In this document: in pieces, positions 12,562 through 24,969 of the stretch | How the letters are laid out: each line of letters opens with the position of its first letter | How positions within the stretch are numbered: the first letter of the stretch is position 1 | NCBI GenBank assembly: GCA_003956705.1 | Contig: QZCP01000010.1 | Location: forward strand, 1-64,000 | DNA from: Brevipalpus yothersi | Taxonomy: Eukaryota; Arthropoda; Arachnida; Trombidiformes; Tenuipalpidae | Length of the DNA stretch: 64,000 nt | Reading direction: 5' to 3' | Notes under the pieces: generated by a model | What the model saw: the letters and a program-made list of their open reading frames with translations, nothing else | Database searches by the model: none | Told to the model about the DNA's origin: nothing | Translations under genes and position numbers: made by a program

Positions 12562-12717
12562 CTCTTGTGGTGGCACATCGAATGATACGGTCCTCAAATC
12601 AACCTTAGAATAGGTATCGATACATGGAATGATGAAGAATATACCAGGTCCACGAGCTCCACCAGTAACCAAACGACCTAATCGAAATATGACGGCTCTT
12701 TCGTACTCTTGGACAAC
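12562..12717 (-). CDS. Stomatin/MEC-2-like protein, internal exon (start of the band 7 domain)
   Basis: Exon of 156 nt, 52 whole codons, flanked by a GTGTAG acceptor and a GTAAGA donor. It codes for VVQEYERAVIFRLGR, then GARGPGIFF, PCIDTYSKVDLRTVSFDV and PPQE, the most conserved block of the stomatin family. It lies just after the membrane hairpin, on the cytoplasmic face, and is part of the oligomerising prohibitin-homology fold. It joins both neighbours in phase 0. Confidence 0.96.
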
Positions 12718-13471
12718 CTACACACATATACACACACGGGTCCATATATTAGTCGGGATCATCAAATGAATGGTTAAATGATGATGAATATAATCAAAAG
12801 AATCGCCAAGAATTTCCAGTCAAATTGATACAACAGGCATCGGCATCAGTATTCATGATGGAACGATTTTTGTATACGTGTGTGTGTGTGTGGGTTGGAT
12901 TGAGCAAAAAAAGGGTAAAGACATGGTCGGGAATGAGGAATGGTTAAGAAAGAGGAAAAGAGATGAGAGAGAGAGTGAAGGATGGATGTGATTAATGATG
13001 ATCATGGATACAAACACCAACGCACATACATATATATTTGAGTATGTGTGTGTGTGTTTACAGATGGAAAAAAGTGGTGCAAAATGGGAATAAGGAATAC
13101 AAGATTGAACGATTATTCTGATGGAGAATGATGATGAATATGAGAGAGAGAGAAGAAAAAAATAATCATAATAAGAGGAGCGAAAGAATCAAAGTAAAGT
13201 ATAAGTTATTGCAATATAAAAAAGGCGAAAGAAAAAATCAGAGTAACTGGACATTGAGCAATCATGTATGGCAACCTATTGGAGCTGAAATGAATGGCCT
13301 TTATTATTATTACTTATTCCAAATCATCTTGTCTGTCTGTCTTTTGCTCTTCTCTGGAATACTCATCGTTTTCATGTCCATACTATCAGACATCTCTTTC
13401 ATCACAGCATTCTTTCCCTCTCTTCCTATTTCTTCCAACATCTTTCACATGAGCATCTTCTTCATCTTTTT

Positions 13472-13510
<39 letters not shown>

Positions 13511-15960
13511 TTGAGTTCCTCTTCTTCCTACTATGTCCATGTTTTTCTGTAACATCATTTTGGCTACTTTTTATCAAAAGCATCAGCAATACCAATCACA
13601 ACACACTTCTCCCTATTTGTTCATGAGTTTTGATCTTCTCTTCCTATTTCTGATATCATGCTTCATGTATTGCAATACTAAATCAGAAACTTCCAATAAG
13701 TATCAGCAATTTCCACTGATAACTGCAAAGAAATCATTTTTCTCAATTAAACATCCTCCAATAAATCTTCGACGTACACCATGGACACATACACGATTTC
13801 TTTCTCTTTGCTATGGTACAAATACACCGGAATTGATTTTGCTTTATCTATCTTTTTCTCTCTCTCACATCAAATGAACATTCACCCTCGCTTTCAAGTC
13901 ACTTCTTATCATATCAGCAAAATTTTTTGTTCCTCTCAATTCGATATCATCATCATGTGATTCACAATCCAAAATCTATGGGGACCACAAAGCAAAAACT
14001 TTTATCTATCTCTTATCTAATTATCTGGTCAGGTTGATATTATCAATACCTGGAGCCATATGAACGTTCCTGTCACACACACATCCATCTACCAAAAATT
14101 TTGGTGGACATTTCAGTGGTGATTGCATGATATCTGCATGCTAAACACATCTCCTGAGTAGGTTTGAAATAGTTTCGAAGGTGGCCAATCAATTGTTGTG
14201 TCCTAATTCAAATTTATCATCACACTGAAAAGTTCCAATCACTCATGAGCCCTAACGAATTCGTGTATGTGAGCCTACACACACACCAGAAGACTGGTAA
14301 AAGACTTCATGTGTTTGTGGTGATGGAAAAAAAATTTAGAATCATGTCCATGTTCCGAGCATAAATTGAATTACATACAGTCTGGACAATATTTTCTTGG
14401 TGTCAGAAAGGGGAATACAAGAGAAAAAGAGAGAATATCTCCACTCTATCCTCACTGATCACCATTATCATTTATCGTGATCCTTTGCTCTTTTTTTCCA
14501 GCCTCTTTCGACTGGACGAAAAGAGAGAGAAAAAAATTCTCGCTTGATGATCACCAATGTGGACGTGATCAAAATTCACTATTCTTATTTGGAATCAAAA
14601 AAATAAGAGGACACATACATACACATAGACTCTCCTTTCTCTATCTATCTCTATCTGTTTTCCACTGATCCCTCATGTTCTGATGTATGGAAAAAATAAG
14701 TTTCTATTATCTCACTTTCAGCCGAACCCTTACTTTTAGATAGATCCGTGATCATCTCTCTCTCTCTCTTTGATACCCATTTTATATGGTGGACAACAGC
14801 CTTGGTTCAAATTCAACTGGTCCCCACAAAAAACTTGACCACAAAACCACACCTGAACATGATACAGGATGTGGGATCATGATGATTAATTTCCACTGAT
14901 TTACATTCCACACTAAACAAGGTACATCCAGTTATGCTGGGAGTATTTGCATACTTTGCATCTAATTTACCAGCTGCTCTTGGCCTTGATTGCTTGTTAA
15001 TTTTTCAACTCTCATTTTTTGCTAATCATTTGTTTTTTTTCTCTCTTCCTCAAACCTGAATATATGTGGGTTGAGCTTGCCTCAAGCGTCTCTCTTCCAT
15101 TTAACTTTCTATGAACAAAAATCAGTCCATAATTTCAATGTGTGCACACACATACTTCTAATGGGACTGTGTAAAATTTTCATGTAAATCTTTGATGATA
15201 TTAAAAATTGCTCCTCCAAACACATGTCTTATGTGTATTGATGATTCATTCTACCGTCAAATATACCGATAAGTTTATAATTATTCCAATTATGCAGGAG
15301 GTAAAATCATTCCATATTCCAACTCATTTGTCATATGTGTGCACTAGATCAATTTGAAGGTCTTCCTCACTGATCCTGGTAAATCGGTCAAGTCAAGTAA
15401 GACAGAGAAATGAAGAGAGAGAGAGAGAGAGATCTTATAAGATTTAGAAAGAAGCCTAAATTAAGCGCGAATTTTGCCTCAGAGTTTTCCAAGAAGTGGT
15501 CCAGTAGACATATATTGACCCCGAAGGAAAGATAGAGACTAATCTTTATTGGCGCTTCCAGGACTTTGGCTCACTTTTAATTTGAAGGAGGAATAGAGTT
15601 GAGGAAGGATATTTTCTCTTATCTCTTCATTAAGCTCAAGATATAAATACACTAGGTCATGGACACTGGATAGAGCACTTTTCCATGTAATTCTTGGCTA
15701 TGTTCAGTTTCTTTTCTGGTAATACTGGTGATCATCGGTGATTAGAGGCCAAACCCGAGTGGAAACCCAAAAAATGCCAAAACTTGAAAGCTGAAAAATC
15801 ATTCAAATTATTCGATGCAAATAAGCGGTAGTTGGAATAAAATTTCACCCAAATAAACCAAAATTGAAAAGAATTTGGTTAAGGAAAATACTCCATCAGA
15901 ATTTCAATTCAATGAAAATACAAGGATAGCTGATAAACACAATTGTGACAGTATACTCAC
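12718..15960 (-). other. Stomatin-like gene intron
   Basis: Intron of about 3.2 kb with GTGAGT donor and GTGTAG acceptor, containing a CT tract at 13475-13505, a short GA tract near 15416 and several CA/TG runs. No coding sequence seen. Confidence 0.85.
13475..13505. repeat. (CT)n microsatellite
   Basis: CT tract of about 31 bp within a stomatin-like gene intron. Confidence 0.9.
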
Positions 15961-16064
15961 CTTAATGCAGAAGAAAAGAGAAAATGGTAAAGAAGCAATA
16001 ATTATTATCACAGACATGATTGTGAGAGCGTATGCACACAACGCAGGGTCTTCGACTACATTCG
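15961..16064 (-). CDS. Stomatin/MEC-2-like protein, internal exon encoding the membrane hairpin
   Basis: Exon of 104 nt (two bases plus 34 codons). It codes for NVVEDPALCAYALTIMS followed by a run of Ile, ALPF-like SLPFSLFFCIK and then the donor GTGAGT. This is the hydrophobic intramembrane hairpin of stomatins. It keeps the central Pro that bends the hairpin and the Cys near its end that is palmitoylated in known members. The acceptor has a good pyrimidine tract (TTTTTCTTTTTGTTGCAG). It starts in phase 1, so an upstream exon must end one base into a codon; the exon at 43029-43322 does. Confidence 0.92.
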
Positions 16065-16109
16065 CTGCAACAAAAAGAAAAAAGTTGCGAGAATTAGAGT
16101 TAAGAACAA

Positions 16110-16770
16110 TTAATTTTACTAATTATCATAATGATTATGATTGTTCGCAAAATAACTGCAGTTGAACATAATGATTTTGCATTTCAAATTGAATTCCAAA
16201 TGCATCGCCAATAGGGTCATGTTTTCTTGGGCTTACTATTGAACATATTCGTTTGAAGAAGAATTTTTGGCTATTGTAAAAAATGCTGATGATGCATTCT
16301 GTAGAATAATTGAGAATAGCTAAGACTTTGCTTCAAGCCAACATTCGAAAAGCTTTTGGAATTTTAGAATTTCAAGTGATCTTTAGGGAATATGATGGAG
16401 CTAATTCGCCATGGAATTTTGATTAGTAAACCTCAAGCTCACCATGGCTTGATGTGAATTGCATTAAATTGGTTCGAGTAAAGTAGTTTTGCAAAATTTA
16501 TTCGAGAATTCGAATGGAATGAATTTCAGATGTATTCGATATAATTTGCAAAACTGGTGGAAAATATTGTTCATATATTCAGTCTACGAGCAAACAAGTC
16601 CCAGAAGAAATGCTCCTGAGGTGCAAAACCTTATGTTCTTTGATGGTATATTCTGGCATCTTGAGAATCATTTCTCATTTCAGTGATGATTACAAAAATT
16701 AATGAGCCCTTACAGCAAATTTTTACGCTTTTGATGGTGTAACTCTCGAATTCTGGTGTTTGAGATGATC
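16110..16770 (+). mobile_element. Decayed Ty1/copia-like retrotransposon fragment (end of reverse transcriptase into RNase H)
   Basis: Read on the plus strand with frame changes, successive stretches recall, in the right order, copia-type pol proteins. A hydrophobic stretch stands where the catalytic YVDD block would be and has lost it (about 16110-16145). FLGLTIE follows (about 16223). Then come a block ending NSPWNF, EVQNLMFFDG (about 16615) and FYAFDGVTLEFW (about 16714), resembling the linker and early RNase H. Several stops and frameshifts interrupt it, so it is dead. Its start nearly abuts the stomatin exon at 15961-16064, lying antisense in the neighbouring intron. Identification is by eye. 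Confidence 0.48.
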
Positions 16771-18418
16771 TTTTTGGCTATTTTCGAATTGAAGAGAAGC
16801 GAAAGTTCATTCTCATTTTCTCAATTTTATTCCGTTTTTCCTTCATCAAGAATCTTTTTCCAAGCAAAATCGTTGACTAACCATTGGAAATTATTTATTG
16901 TATCATATTAATCAGAAAGGAAAGCTGGAAGCTTTCGTCATATCCTCTTCACATTAATCAAAGAAACAAGATGCAAATTGGATAATTTGAGTGATTCATA
17001 GGGATCACATTTCTATCTTAGCCGAAAATTCCAAGAGAAAGAGAGAGAAGACGAGAATATTAACCAGTCTGATTTGGAAGAAGGAAATGCAAGAGCATCA
17101 TGCTGGAAGGAATAATGCTCATCACATTGCACTCACGATTCATGCGATACTAGCTTGCTGGGAAGTTTATTAAGGATCCTCAAGAGATGGATTACTTCTC
17201 ACAGAGAATCGATCCAACGTCAGCCAATTGCTTAGTTGTAACTGTAAAAATGTCATTATTATCATACAGTCAACCCACCCCTGTATTGACAGTGGAAATA
17301 CTTTGGGAATACATTTTGGGTAGAATATTTCCATATGAATACTATTGAGAATTCAATTCATTTGTGCCTGTGTATGTGTGTTCTTCGAATTTAGCTGATT
17401 TATTGGATCAAATTGTAATAGAATATTTGACCATTTCAGGGTACTTAAGCGATCCTCCTTGCCATAATGCATGAAAATTTTCAGGTAAATAAATTGAATT
17501 ATTATGAAATAGAATGAATGGATGAACATACACTCATTGAAAGCTAAACATACCGATTTTGTCAATCTGAAAGGGTTTCTCAGCACATTCTCCGATTAAT
17601 CATTATTATACATTCATTTATTCAAAGGAAACCTCCAAAAACTCGAAAAATATTGACATAAACATGATGAAGTGAGCAATCAAATAGGTTACACATTTGT
17701 GTTGATCAATGATTTCCTTTTTCCCTTTATCCTTTCCATTCTTTCGATTATGTGTATTATTATTTGTCAGATTATTGTTCTTACAATATTTATTGGCACT
17801 CCACTTTCATACGTGCTCTTCGATTATTAATTGTGTGTCCACTTTTTCCTTTCTACTTGCATCATTCACTATGACCATCGGTCTTGTATTTCTCTCTAAT
17901 ATTCCCTTGGAAGTTTTCCTTAATCTCTATCCACACACTCAACCAACATAGCCATAGTTTACCAACCTATTCCTCTTGAACCTCAAAGGATCCAATCTTC
18001 ATTGAGATGTCTCTCTTCTTCTCTTCCCATACACACACAATTCTTTTACCTCTCTCATCCATCATCTTATCCACTGTTCGGCTAACATCTCATTTCCCTT
18101 TTGCACCAAGTATTCCTTATTATTTCGATGAGTTTTATTCGCTCACAAGATTTTCTCATCACTTGGAATGAATAAAATGTTTTCATAACAATGAGAAGGG
18201 TTTTCTGTATTTTCTTACCGAGAAGAGTAGATCGCTTTGCATCTACACTGTACTTGAGATAAGAATTTTCATCCGAATCAATATATATCTTATATACCAA
18301 ATACGATGGTGATACCTCATCAATATTTGATTATATTTCGATTCATTCTTGTTGACCTACTTCGAATATTCCTTATCCATTTATTTTTGATCATCATTTC
18401 GATCACAATCAGAAAATC
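16771..18418. other. Part of the 27 kb stomatin-like intron, no supported gene
   Basis: No microsatellites and no convincing coding sequence. The left end may continue the decayed copia-like fragment. TATA-like sequence near 18284-18296 precedes the small ORF pair at 18419. Confidence 0.5.
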
Positions 18419-18610
18419 ATGGAAATTTTATCACTAACAGCGACAGTAGAAGGATTAATATGCAACTTATTGGCAACAATATACTTCGTGTTATTGTTCG
18501 ATACTCTTTTTAATTTGAGTAAAACTGTCAATTACACTCAATATCATCTCGCCCCATTTTTGAGAAATATATATCGATCGGTTAAGCTTAAAAACTCAGG
18601 ACCCTTCTGA
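18419..18610 (+). CDS. Small membrane protein ORF, 63 residues, unknown
   Basis: ATG start with A at -3 and G at +4, 63 residues. A hydrophobic segment spans residues about 10-31 (LICNLLATIYFVLLF), followed by a polar, basic C-terminal end, so it could be a single-pass membrane micropeptide. It ends only 89 bp before a second, longer membrane-protein ORF on the same strand and in another frame. It may be a real small protein, an upstream ORF of the next one, or chance. I do not recognise a family. Confidence 0.33.
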   Translation: MEILSLTATVEGLICNLLATIYFVLLFDTLFNLSKTVNYTQYHLAPFLRNIYRSVKLKNSGPF

Positions 18611-18699
18611 TTGCTGGCGTGAATTAATTGAAAAATGATCAAAAGAGGAAGATATTCTCAATTAATCTCTCTATTGCCAAACTGGTGTAAAATATTTAA

Positions 18700-19125
18700 A
18701 TGGATGTAGACAAAATCATCAATGAGACTACTACTACCACAATTCATTCAACAACTCCGGAATTTGTAACCTCAAATTTTTCACAAGTCGTCCTCAAGGG
18801 AACCGATTCTAACCAGCTCGATTCTGATCAACAGAGGCCAAATACAGATCCAGAGGAAACATTTTATTATCTCTATCCTCTATTAGGAATTCTGATATGT
18901 TTGACCGTTTTTGTGACATTCTATCAATTTGTGAAAAAACGAAGCTCATTATTCGAAGAATCGCCACTTGATAATGTGGAATCAGCGGTTGAATTGACAC
19001 CTTTTGATTCTCGCTTCAAATCAAGACCCAGAAACCAATCTTTTCAAGGATCTCTTTTTGGACCTCTCTCACGTACCGAAAGTAGAGCATCCAGAGTTGT
19101 TTCAGAAAATCTCTCTCATTTCTAA
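18700..19125 (+). CDS. Single-pass membrane protein, 141 residues, unknown; nested in a stomatin-like intron
   Basis: Intronless ORF with a true ATG directly preceded by an in-frame TAA, so the start is defined. Residues 1-55 are Thr/Ser/Asp-rich with two N-glycosylation sequons (NET at 8, NFS at 26). A clear transmembrane segment follows (about 57-77, YPLLGILICLTVFVTFYQFV), then KKRSS and a Ser/Arg-rich tail. There is no signal peptide; the positive-inside rule suggests the N-terminus faces outside and the tail inside. The composition is ordered and protein-like, unlike other frames in this intron. An ATTAAA lies 12 bp after the stop. No family recognised. Confidence 0.55.
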   Translation: MDVDKIINETTTTTIHSTTPEFVTSNFSQVVLKGTDSNQLDSDQQRPNTDPEETFYYLYPLLGILICLTVFVTFYQFVKKRSSLFEESPLDNVESAVELTPFDSRFKSRPRNQSFQGSLFGPLSRTESRASRVVSENLSHF

Positions 19126-19136
19126 TTTTATTGTCG

Positions 19137-19142
19137 ATTAAA
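19137..19142 (+). terminator. Possible polyadenylation signal ATTAAA
   Basis: ATTAAA variant signal 12 bp downstream of the stop of the 141-residue membrane-protein ORF. The hexamer is common in AT-rich DNA, so this is weak evidence. Confidence 0.25.
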
Positions 19143-22100
19143 ATTCAAAAGCTCTATCAAATCATCTCAACCCATGCACTGTAAATTTTTTCCTGAACCC
19201 TAGCTGTCATAATCTACCCTCTCAATTACCACATGATTTATCCAGAATTCTGGGGATTCATTGATGTAGAAAATCTTTTTGTATCAAAATGAGAATGGCA
19301 TTGTACACCAATAATAATTATTATTTATAGTGGCAAATTTTGCATTATTCTCTTGTCACTGATTTTAAGCATTTTTTCTCCCGATATTCTCTTCCTCTCA
19401 CTTTTACTATCGAAAGTATTGTTATTATTACTTCCACTGTTTTCATGCTTCAGGCTATCGGGTCCAATGGGTATAACATTTTGACAACCGATTGTCAAAA
19501 CCCTTTACCCACTTCTAACCAGTTGGGTAGAAGAATGGAGAATGGAATGAAGAAGATGGAAACCAGTCTGTGATTTGAAAAATACATATAACATGACTTC
19601 AAGGTATGGAAGGAGATGAGATGGGAATACTTCTGCATCATATCATCAAAATTTCCATATTCTACTAGGGCCTCCAGTTATGAGAGAGAAAGAATGGAGA
19701 GAAAGAGAGAGAGAGATGCAAAATATGAAAAACGGTGACAGCATACAATGATGATGATCAAGGAAGAGATAGAGGTGGGATGAAGTGAACTGAAGTAAAA
19801 ATGGGAGGAAAATGATGAAGCTGAGCCAACAAGCGTGATTCCATCTGCTTTTCTCTCTCTCATACTGTGTCTTTTTTATTTTTCTCTTATTCTTCATCCC
19901 CCTTTATTCTTGTACATGTGCATGTCATCGAGTAATTAGCCCAACCTGATGTCATTATAAAAGAATGTCACCAAGTGTGAAGCAGCAATATTTGAGTGTC
20001 AAAATTTGGATGAACGAAAAATTCACTCAATTCAATCTATCAGGATTCCCTTTAACTTATATACACACGCAAACTATTGTATGGAGCAATGAAATCTCAG
20101 ATAGATCAATAAATCTACGTGAATATTGAACGATCATCAGCAGATTGACTGGGTGAATATGCATGTATATGCTCAGATAGAATCGTGAAAGTGTTTTTGA
20201 AGTTCTAGTAAGCTTTGGCGTTGACTTTTGCGGAACTTTCTGATCAAAATGCTGACAGGAGAGAGAAAAATTTCAATTTTCAAATAAAGCTATTAGCTAG
20301 TTGTGGAAAGTGAATATATTCTTGAATGATGATGCCTACACATATAGTTTGAAACAATAGTGAGTGTGTGTTCATATGCAAATATTGTGGTTGGTTGATT
20401 GTGAAGTTGATGAAAATTTTGGCTTATTATGATCTGATGAATATTTTATCAATAATGAATTATGAAAATCTTGCAAGCTATCATTAGTGTGTTGATCTCT
20501 TTTCCATTCATCAGCTTGTAAAATAGAGTTGAAAAGGCCTCATAAAATGATTTGAAAGTGGAAAAATCCGAAATGAAAACTCAAAAATTGAAACAATCGA
20601 TTTTTTCCTTTTACTTGGATAGTCAAATTATGTTGATCCCAATGAATCTCATCTATTTATCGAGATAATTCCTTTGTATTTGATGAAAGATTCGATTGAT
20701 TGAATTGCTCTGTTTTTAATAGATTAGAAGAACACTTCATTTGATCAAGTATTGCCAAATTATGCAATCTTCAATACCATGAATCAATCAGGAAGTTCCT
20801 TAAGAAACTGTTTGACTAGCCATTGATCCTCATTTCTCACAACAAAAGAACTATTAGTTCGTTCTTCTGAGGTATTAGTAACATTCAGTATTCAATCCAG
20901 AACTGTGAATCCTTTTACTGATAAATATCATTCTTATTCATGAGAAATTGTTTCTCAATCGTTGAAAAACTGTTTCATTCACAGCGAGTATTAAGAATCC
21001 AAAGCATTGGTCTAGTAGTTTGCCATGAAGTCAGTTAACTGTGGCATGTATTCCTGGTCAAAGGCTTTTTTGAGCCTCAAGCATCTTGTAAGGCTGAAAA
21101 GGGGGTGAAATTGGTTATGCTAATAAATCAGATGGTTTCGGAAACTGTCTACCTTGATTCTGTACCCTGGGCAAATGACTCTAAGCCTGGGTATGAAAGA
21201 GAATCAAATAATGGATTACAGTTTTGGCCCTGGAATGAATTCGGTAATAGTAGTATTTGATGAAATTATCTGGAACAACTTTGAGAGAGCGAAAAAGAAC
21301 GAAAAGAGAAGAAAACCTCGAGGTTTGATGCTGTCAAGACGAATAATGGCCAGGGAATATGGATGCCACACAAATCAATCAAATCAAGAGAACAGAGCTC
21401 ACAATGGTGATGCTAGCTTTGGACACATCGGAATTGTTCTCAATAGACTGATAACTTGAATTCTGGTTACTATATTGGTGTGATGAGAACAAAAGGCTCT
21501 AAGCTATGGGAAAAGGGCATTTCTTCTGCCCGTATTCCCAATTTTTCTTGATGGTCGAGAAACATGGGACAGTTGAGGATTGAATTGAGATATATCTAGC
21601 ATTGGAATACGAATTTTGCCCTTTTCTTTTCTTCCGACCAAACAATTTCTCTCCAGAATAGATTCACCATTTCATGAGAACTTTCAATCGAGAATACAGC
21701 CCAGTAGAGAGAAAGAGAGAGAGAAGAAAGAGAGACTTCTACACAATAACAACCTGAGTAGAATTTTTTCTTTTATCACGATTTTTGTTACACATTTGGT
21801 TTTGATATCAAATCTTCTAATCAGAAAGCAAATAATTTATTGGACAATCAATATCAGCCATCATCGGAATGTGGGTTGAGTTCATTCATCCATGTGTATA
21901 CCATTAATCATGACCCTTAAGATGATGAGATTGTTGAGGGCTTTGCAAGTGAACGTCATCTTCATGCCTATGTTTTTCCTTTTTGCACGACATCAAATTG
22001 GTCACAATTTTTATTGCATGCTCATTGATTTGGATCAATTTTGTTGTTAGAGAAACATCTCTCATTGTATGATACACTATTACTTGGGACATGATTTGGC

Positions 22101-24224
22101 GGATGATAATGTTCCCATACAAGATTGTCTCAAATTTAAGCCCAAAAATTCATTGTCCCAATATCAATGGCAATCGAATTCGCATTCACAGTGTTCATCA
22201 GTTGATCCAAATTCTCTCTGTATTCCTTTTCTCTTTCTCCGTCAGTGTGTATGTGTATGTGTGTATGGTCAGAAGAACAATGGGCTACACATAATGTATC
22301 CAGTCAAGTATCAGCCATAAGGAACCAGCATCAGTTATCTGGCTGGATAATGGGAAGAGCATTCTCATGCGTGAGTGCTTTTACTTTTTCCTTTCTCCTC
22401 CTTCTATTCCTTATTCCTAATTCTTGTTTCTCTCTTTTTCTCTCATTCCTATTCTCCATGACTATGTGTGTGTGTGTGTGTTCTTAAGGAACGATATTTG
22501 GAATAGATAAAGTATCTTTCCAGAATACAAGTGCTTTCAAGTGGTACTAAAAGATGGAGGGAAGGAAATTCGATTTCTAGCGGCCAATTATGATCATCAT
22601 GATGGATACAATGCTCCCATATTCTGTTCATATGATACTTTCATGAAAGTATTTTGAAATGATTATTATTTCCATCATTATATTGAACTTTTCCAGAATT
22701 TTAGGGCAACTCCATGCTCTCATATTGCAAAACATCATTGTTGCCCAGAGAACCAAATTTTGAAACCAGTTCAACGGAACCATTAAGTATGGTTTCCGGT
22801 AGATATCAAGTTACTGGCCAATCTGGTTGATACAAATTGAAGACTGGAGAGCATTTTACGAGAAATGCTTGCCAAGAAGATTGATGAAAGATGTTCATTA
22901 CAATCATAGGTTGAAAAGTTCTGCCCATTGAATTGATTCTGATGAGGTGAGAGCAATAGTAAAAGGAAGAGGATGTCTAGTTTGAAGAAATCATTGTGTC
23001 AATCGGATCAGTTGTTCTTTGTCAAACTATATTTGATCTTTGAATGTGGCCAAGAATGACCATTTGGTAAAGTTTGGCACAAATTTGAGCAAATGGTGAA
23101 CAACCGGAAAGAAAGATGTGAAAAGAGTGTGGGTTTTTCAAGAATCGATGAGCATTCCTGGGGAGGATCAAAGAGAAAATCAAAACGAATGGGTTTGAAA
23201 AGAAAAATTGAGAATCTAGATAAAGAATGTGTGTGTATGTGTATATGTAGCATGTGAATCGAGAAAAAAAGGACAAAATGATAGGGATCAAGAATACAGG
23301 AAAAAGAATTGGTGACGAGAGTAGCTTTTTGAAAAGAGAGAGAGAGAGAGAGATGAAGGAATACGCGAGAATAAAGCAAAATGATGCTGCGAAAAAAGTA
23401 GACAAGGAAGAGAAACGAGCAAAAGTATTCCTTCTTCACTTTTTTCTTTCCAGAGAAAAGAGAGAGAAAAGAAAATAAAGTATGAAGCTTACAGAGAGAA
23501 GAAGGATGATGAAGAGGCGTACATTTTTGCTTCTTCCAGAACTTTCAAATTATCGATTTTTCCTTTTTCGCCTCTTGTTTGCGTATTTTGTCTCTTTTCT
23601 TCTTTCTCACTCTTTTTCATCTTCCACATCTTTCTTCATTCCTTTTTCAACCGGCCTCAACACTGCTACAATATCTACTGTTATACATGAATCCTGTGGC
23701 TACATTTTACATCACTTTTCCCTCTACTTATCACTGTCACTGACAGTCACAATATTTGAGCTCAAATTTATCTATATATATTATCTCATTCGTATAACGG
23801 TATTTCATTGAACAAAGCATACACACACAGAGGATTTCAGTGTGTCCTGATCCCGTTTATCTGGAGCTTTTGCCTACTTTTTATCTCGATGAATGATTCG
23901 AATGAAATTTTCAGTTCTTTTCTAGCGTGTCTGGTTATTTTGGGTAGAAATTCAAGATCAACTCCACTTCATTTGACTACTTAATGAAGTGCCTTCAATT
24001 CATGGATCACAGAATCAGTAGCTTGATTCATTTTGAGATTATGAAGAACTTTGATTTCATGACATGAATTATGAATAAATTTGGTTCATTGGTATGTCCT
24101 CTTGGCTTTCATGGGCTGTGGGAGTAGATCAAATGATTACCATATATTTCTTCACCCAGATCAATACAGAATCTGAAATTTTTGTCTGATTTTATCGTTC
24201 CTCTTCAACTATTCCTCCCTCCTT

Positions 24225-24234
24225 CTCTCTCTCT

Positions 24235-24318
<84 letters not shown>
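24225..24318. repeat. Palindromic (CT)n-(GA)n-(CT)n microsatellite
   Basis: CT tract 24225-24236, GA tract 24237-24286, then CT tract 24287-24318, with no spacer at either junction. Each junction is a perfect inverted repeat able to form a hairpin or cruciform. Confidence 0.95.
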
Positions 24319-24321
<3 letters not shown>

Positions 24322-24919
24322 TTGTATTCCTATTCCTTTGCCAATTTGTGATCCTTGCCAAAGGATGGAAAGCTTTTGTTCCAAGCGTCTTTTTCGATTC
24401 CTTCTTCTGACTGATTTTGCAAATCAAATTTTCATCCTTTACCTCTCTCTTCTTTGCCAATGTATAGTGTCTCGTGTTCTTTTTTCCTGTTCAATTTTCG
24501 AGGATTGTTTTAACATCCAACATTTCGAATAGAATATATATACACATACACATATCCTACACCCAATGCACACCCAAGCAGACTTTCGAATTGAAAAAAA
24601 AGCTTGCCATGAATCGAATGAATACAGAGGCACTCTTATTCTATTGTATATTATTATTCTATTCGTTTGCTCCCCTTCCACATTTGGCAGGCGGTTATAC
24701 AATTTTTCCCGCACACAAATACCGGGAATACAGGAATACAGGGAAAACAAAATTGAGACCTGTACCAGAGAGAGAATCAAGAAGTGACAAGAAAATTGTG
24801 GAAAAGGTCAGGCAAGTGTGGAGAATGATTCAACATAAAGTACACATTCACAAAAATTGTTGAGAAAAAGAAGAATGGAATGTTGAGGAAAAAAGATGAT
24901 GATGGATAAAAACATTGCC

Positions 24920-24923
<4 letters not shown>

Positions 24924-24966
<43 letters not shown>
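24924..24966. repeat. (GA)n microsatellite
   Basis: GA tract of about 43 bp, 0.6 kb from the palindromic tract. Confidence 0.95.

Positions 24967-24969
<3 letters not shown>

Noticed and set aside
14802..14830. GGTTCAAATTC resembling a tRNA B box
   Set aside because: No A box at the right distance and no cloverleaf can be drawn.
21154..21459. 101-codon plus-strand frame
   Set aside because: No domain recognised and the start is not a clear ATG context; probably chance or old repeat sequence.
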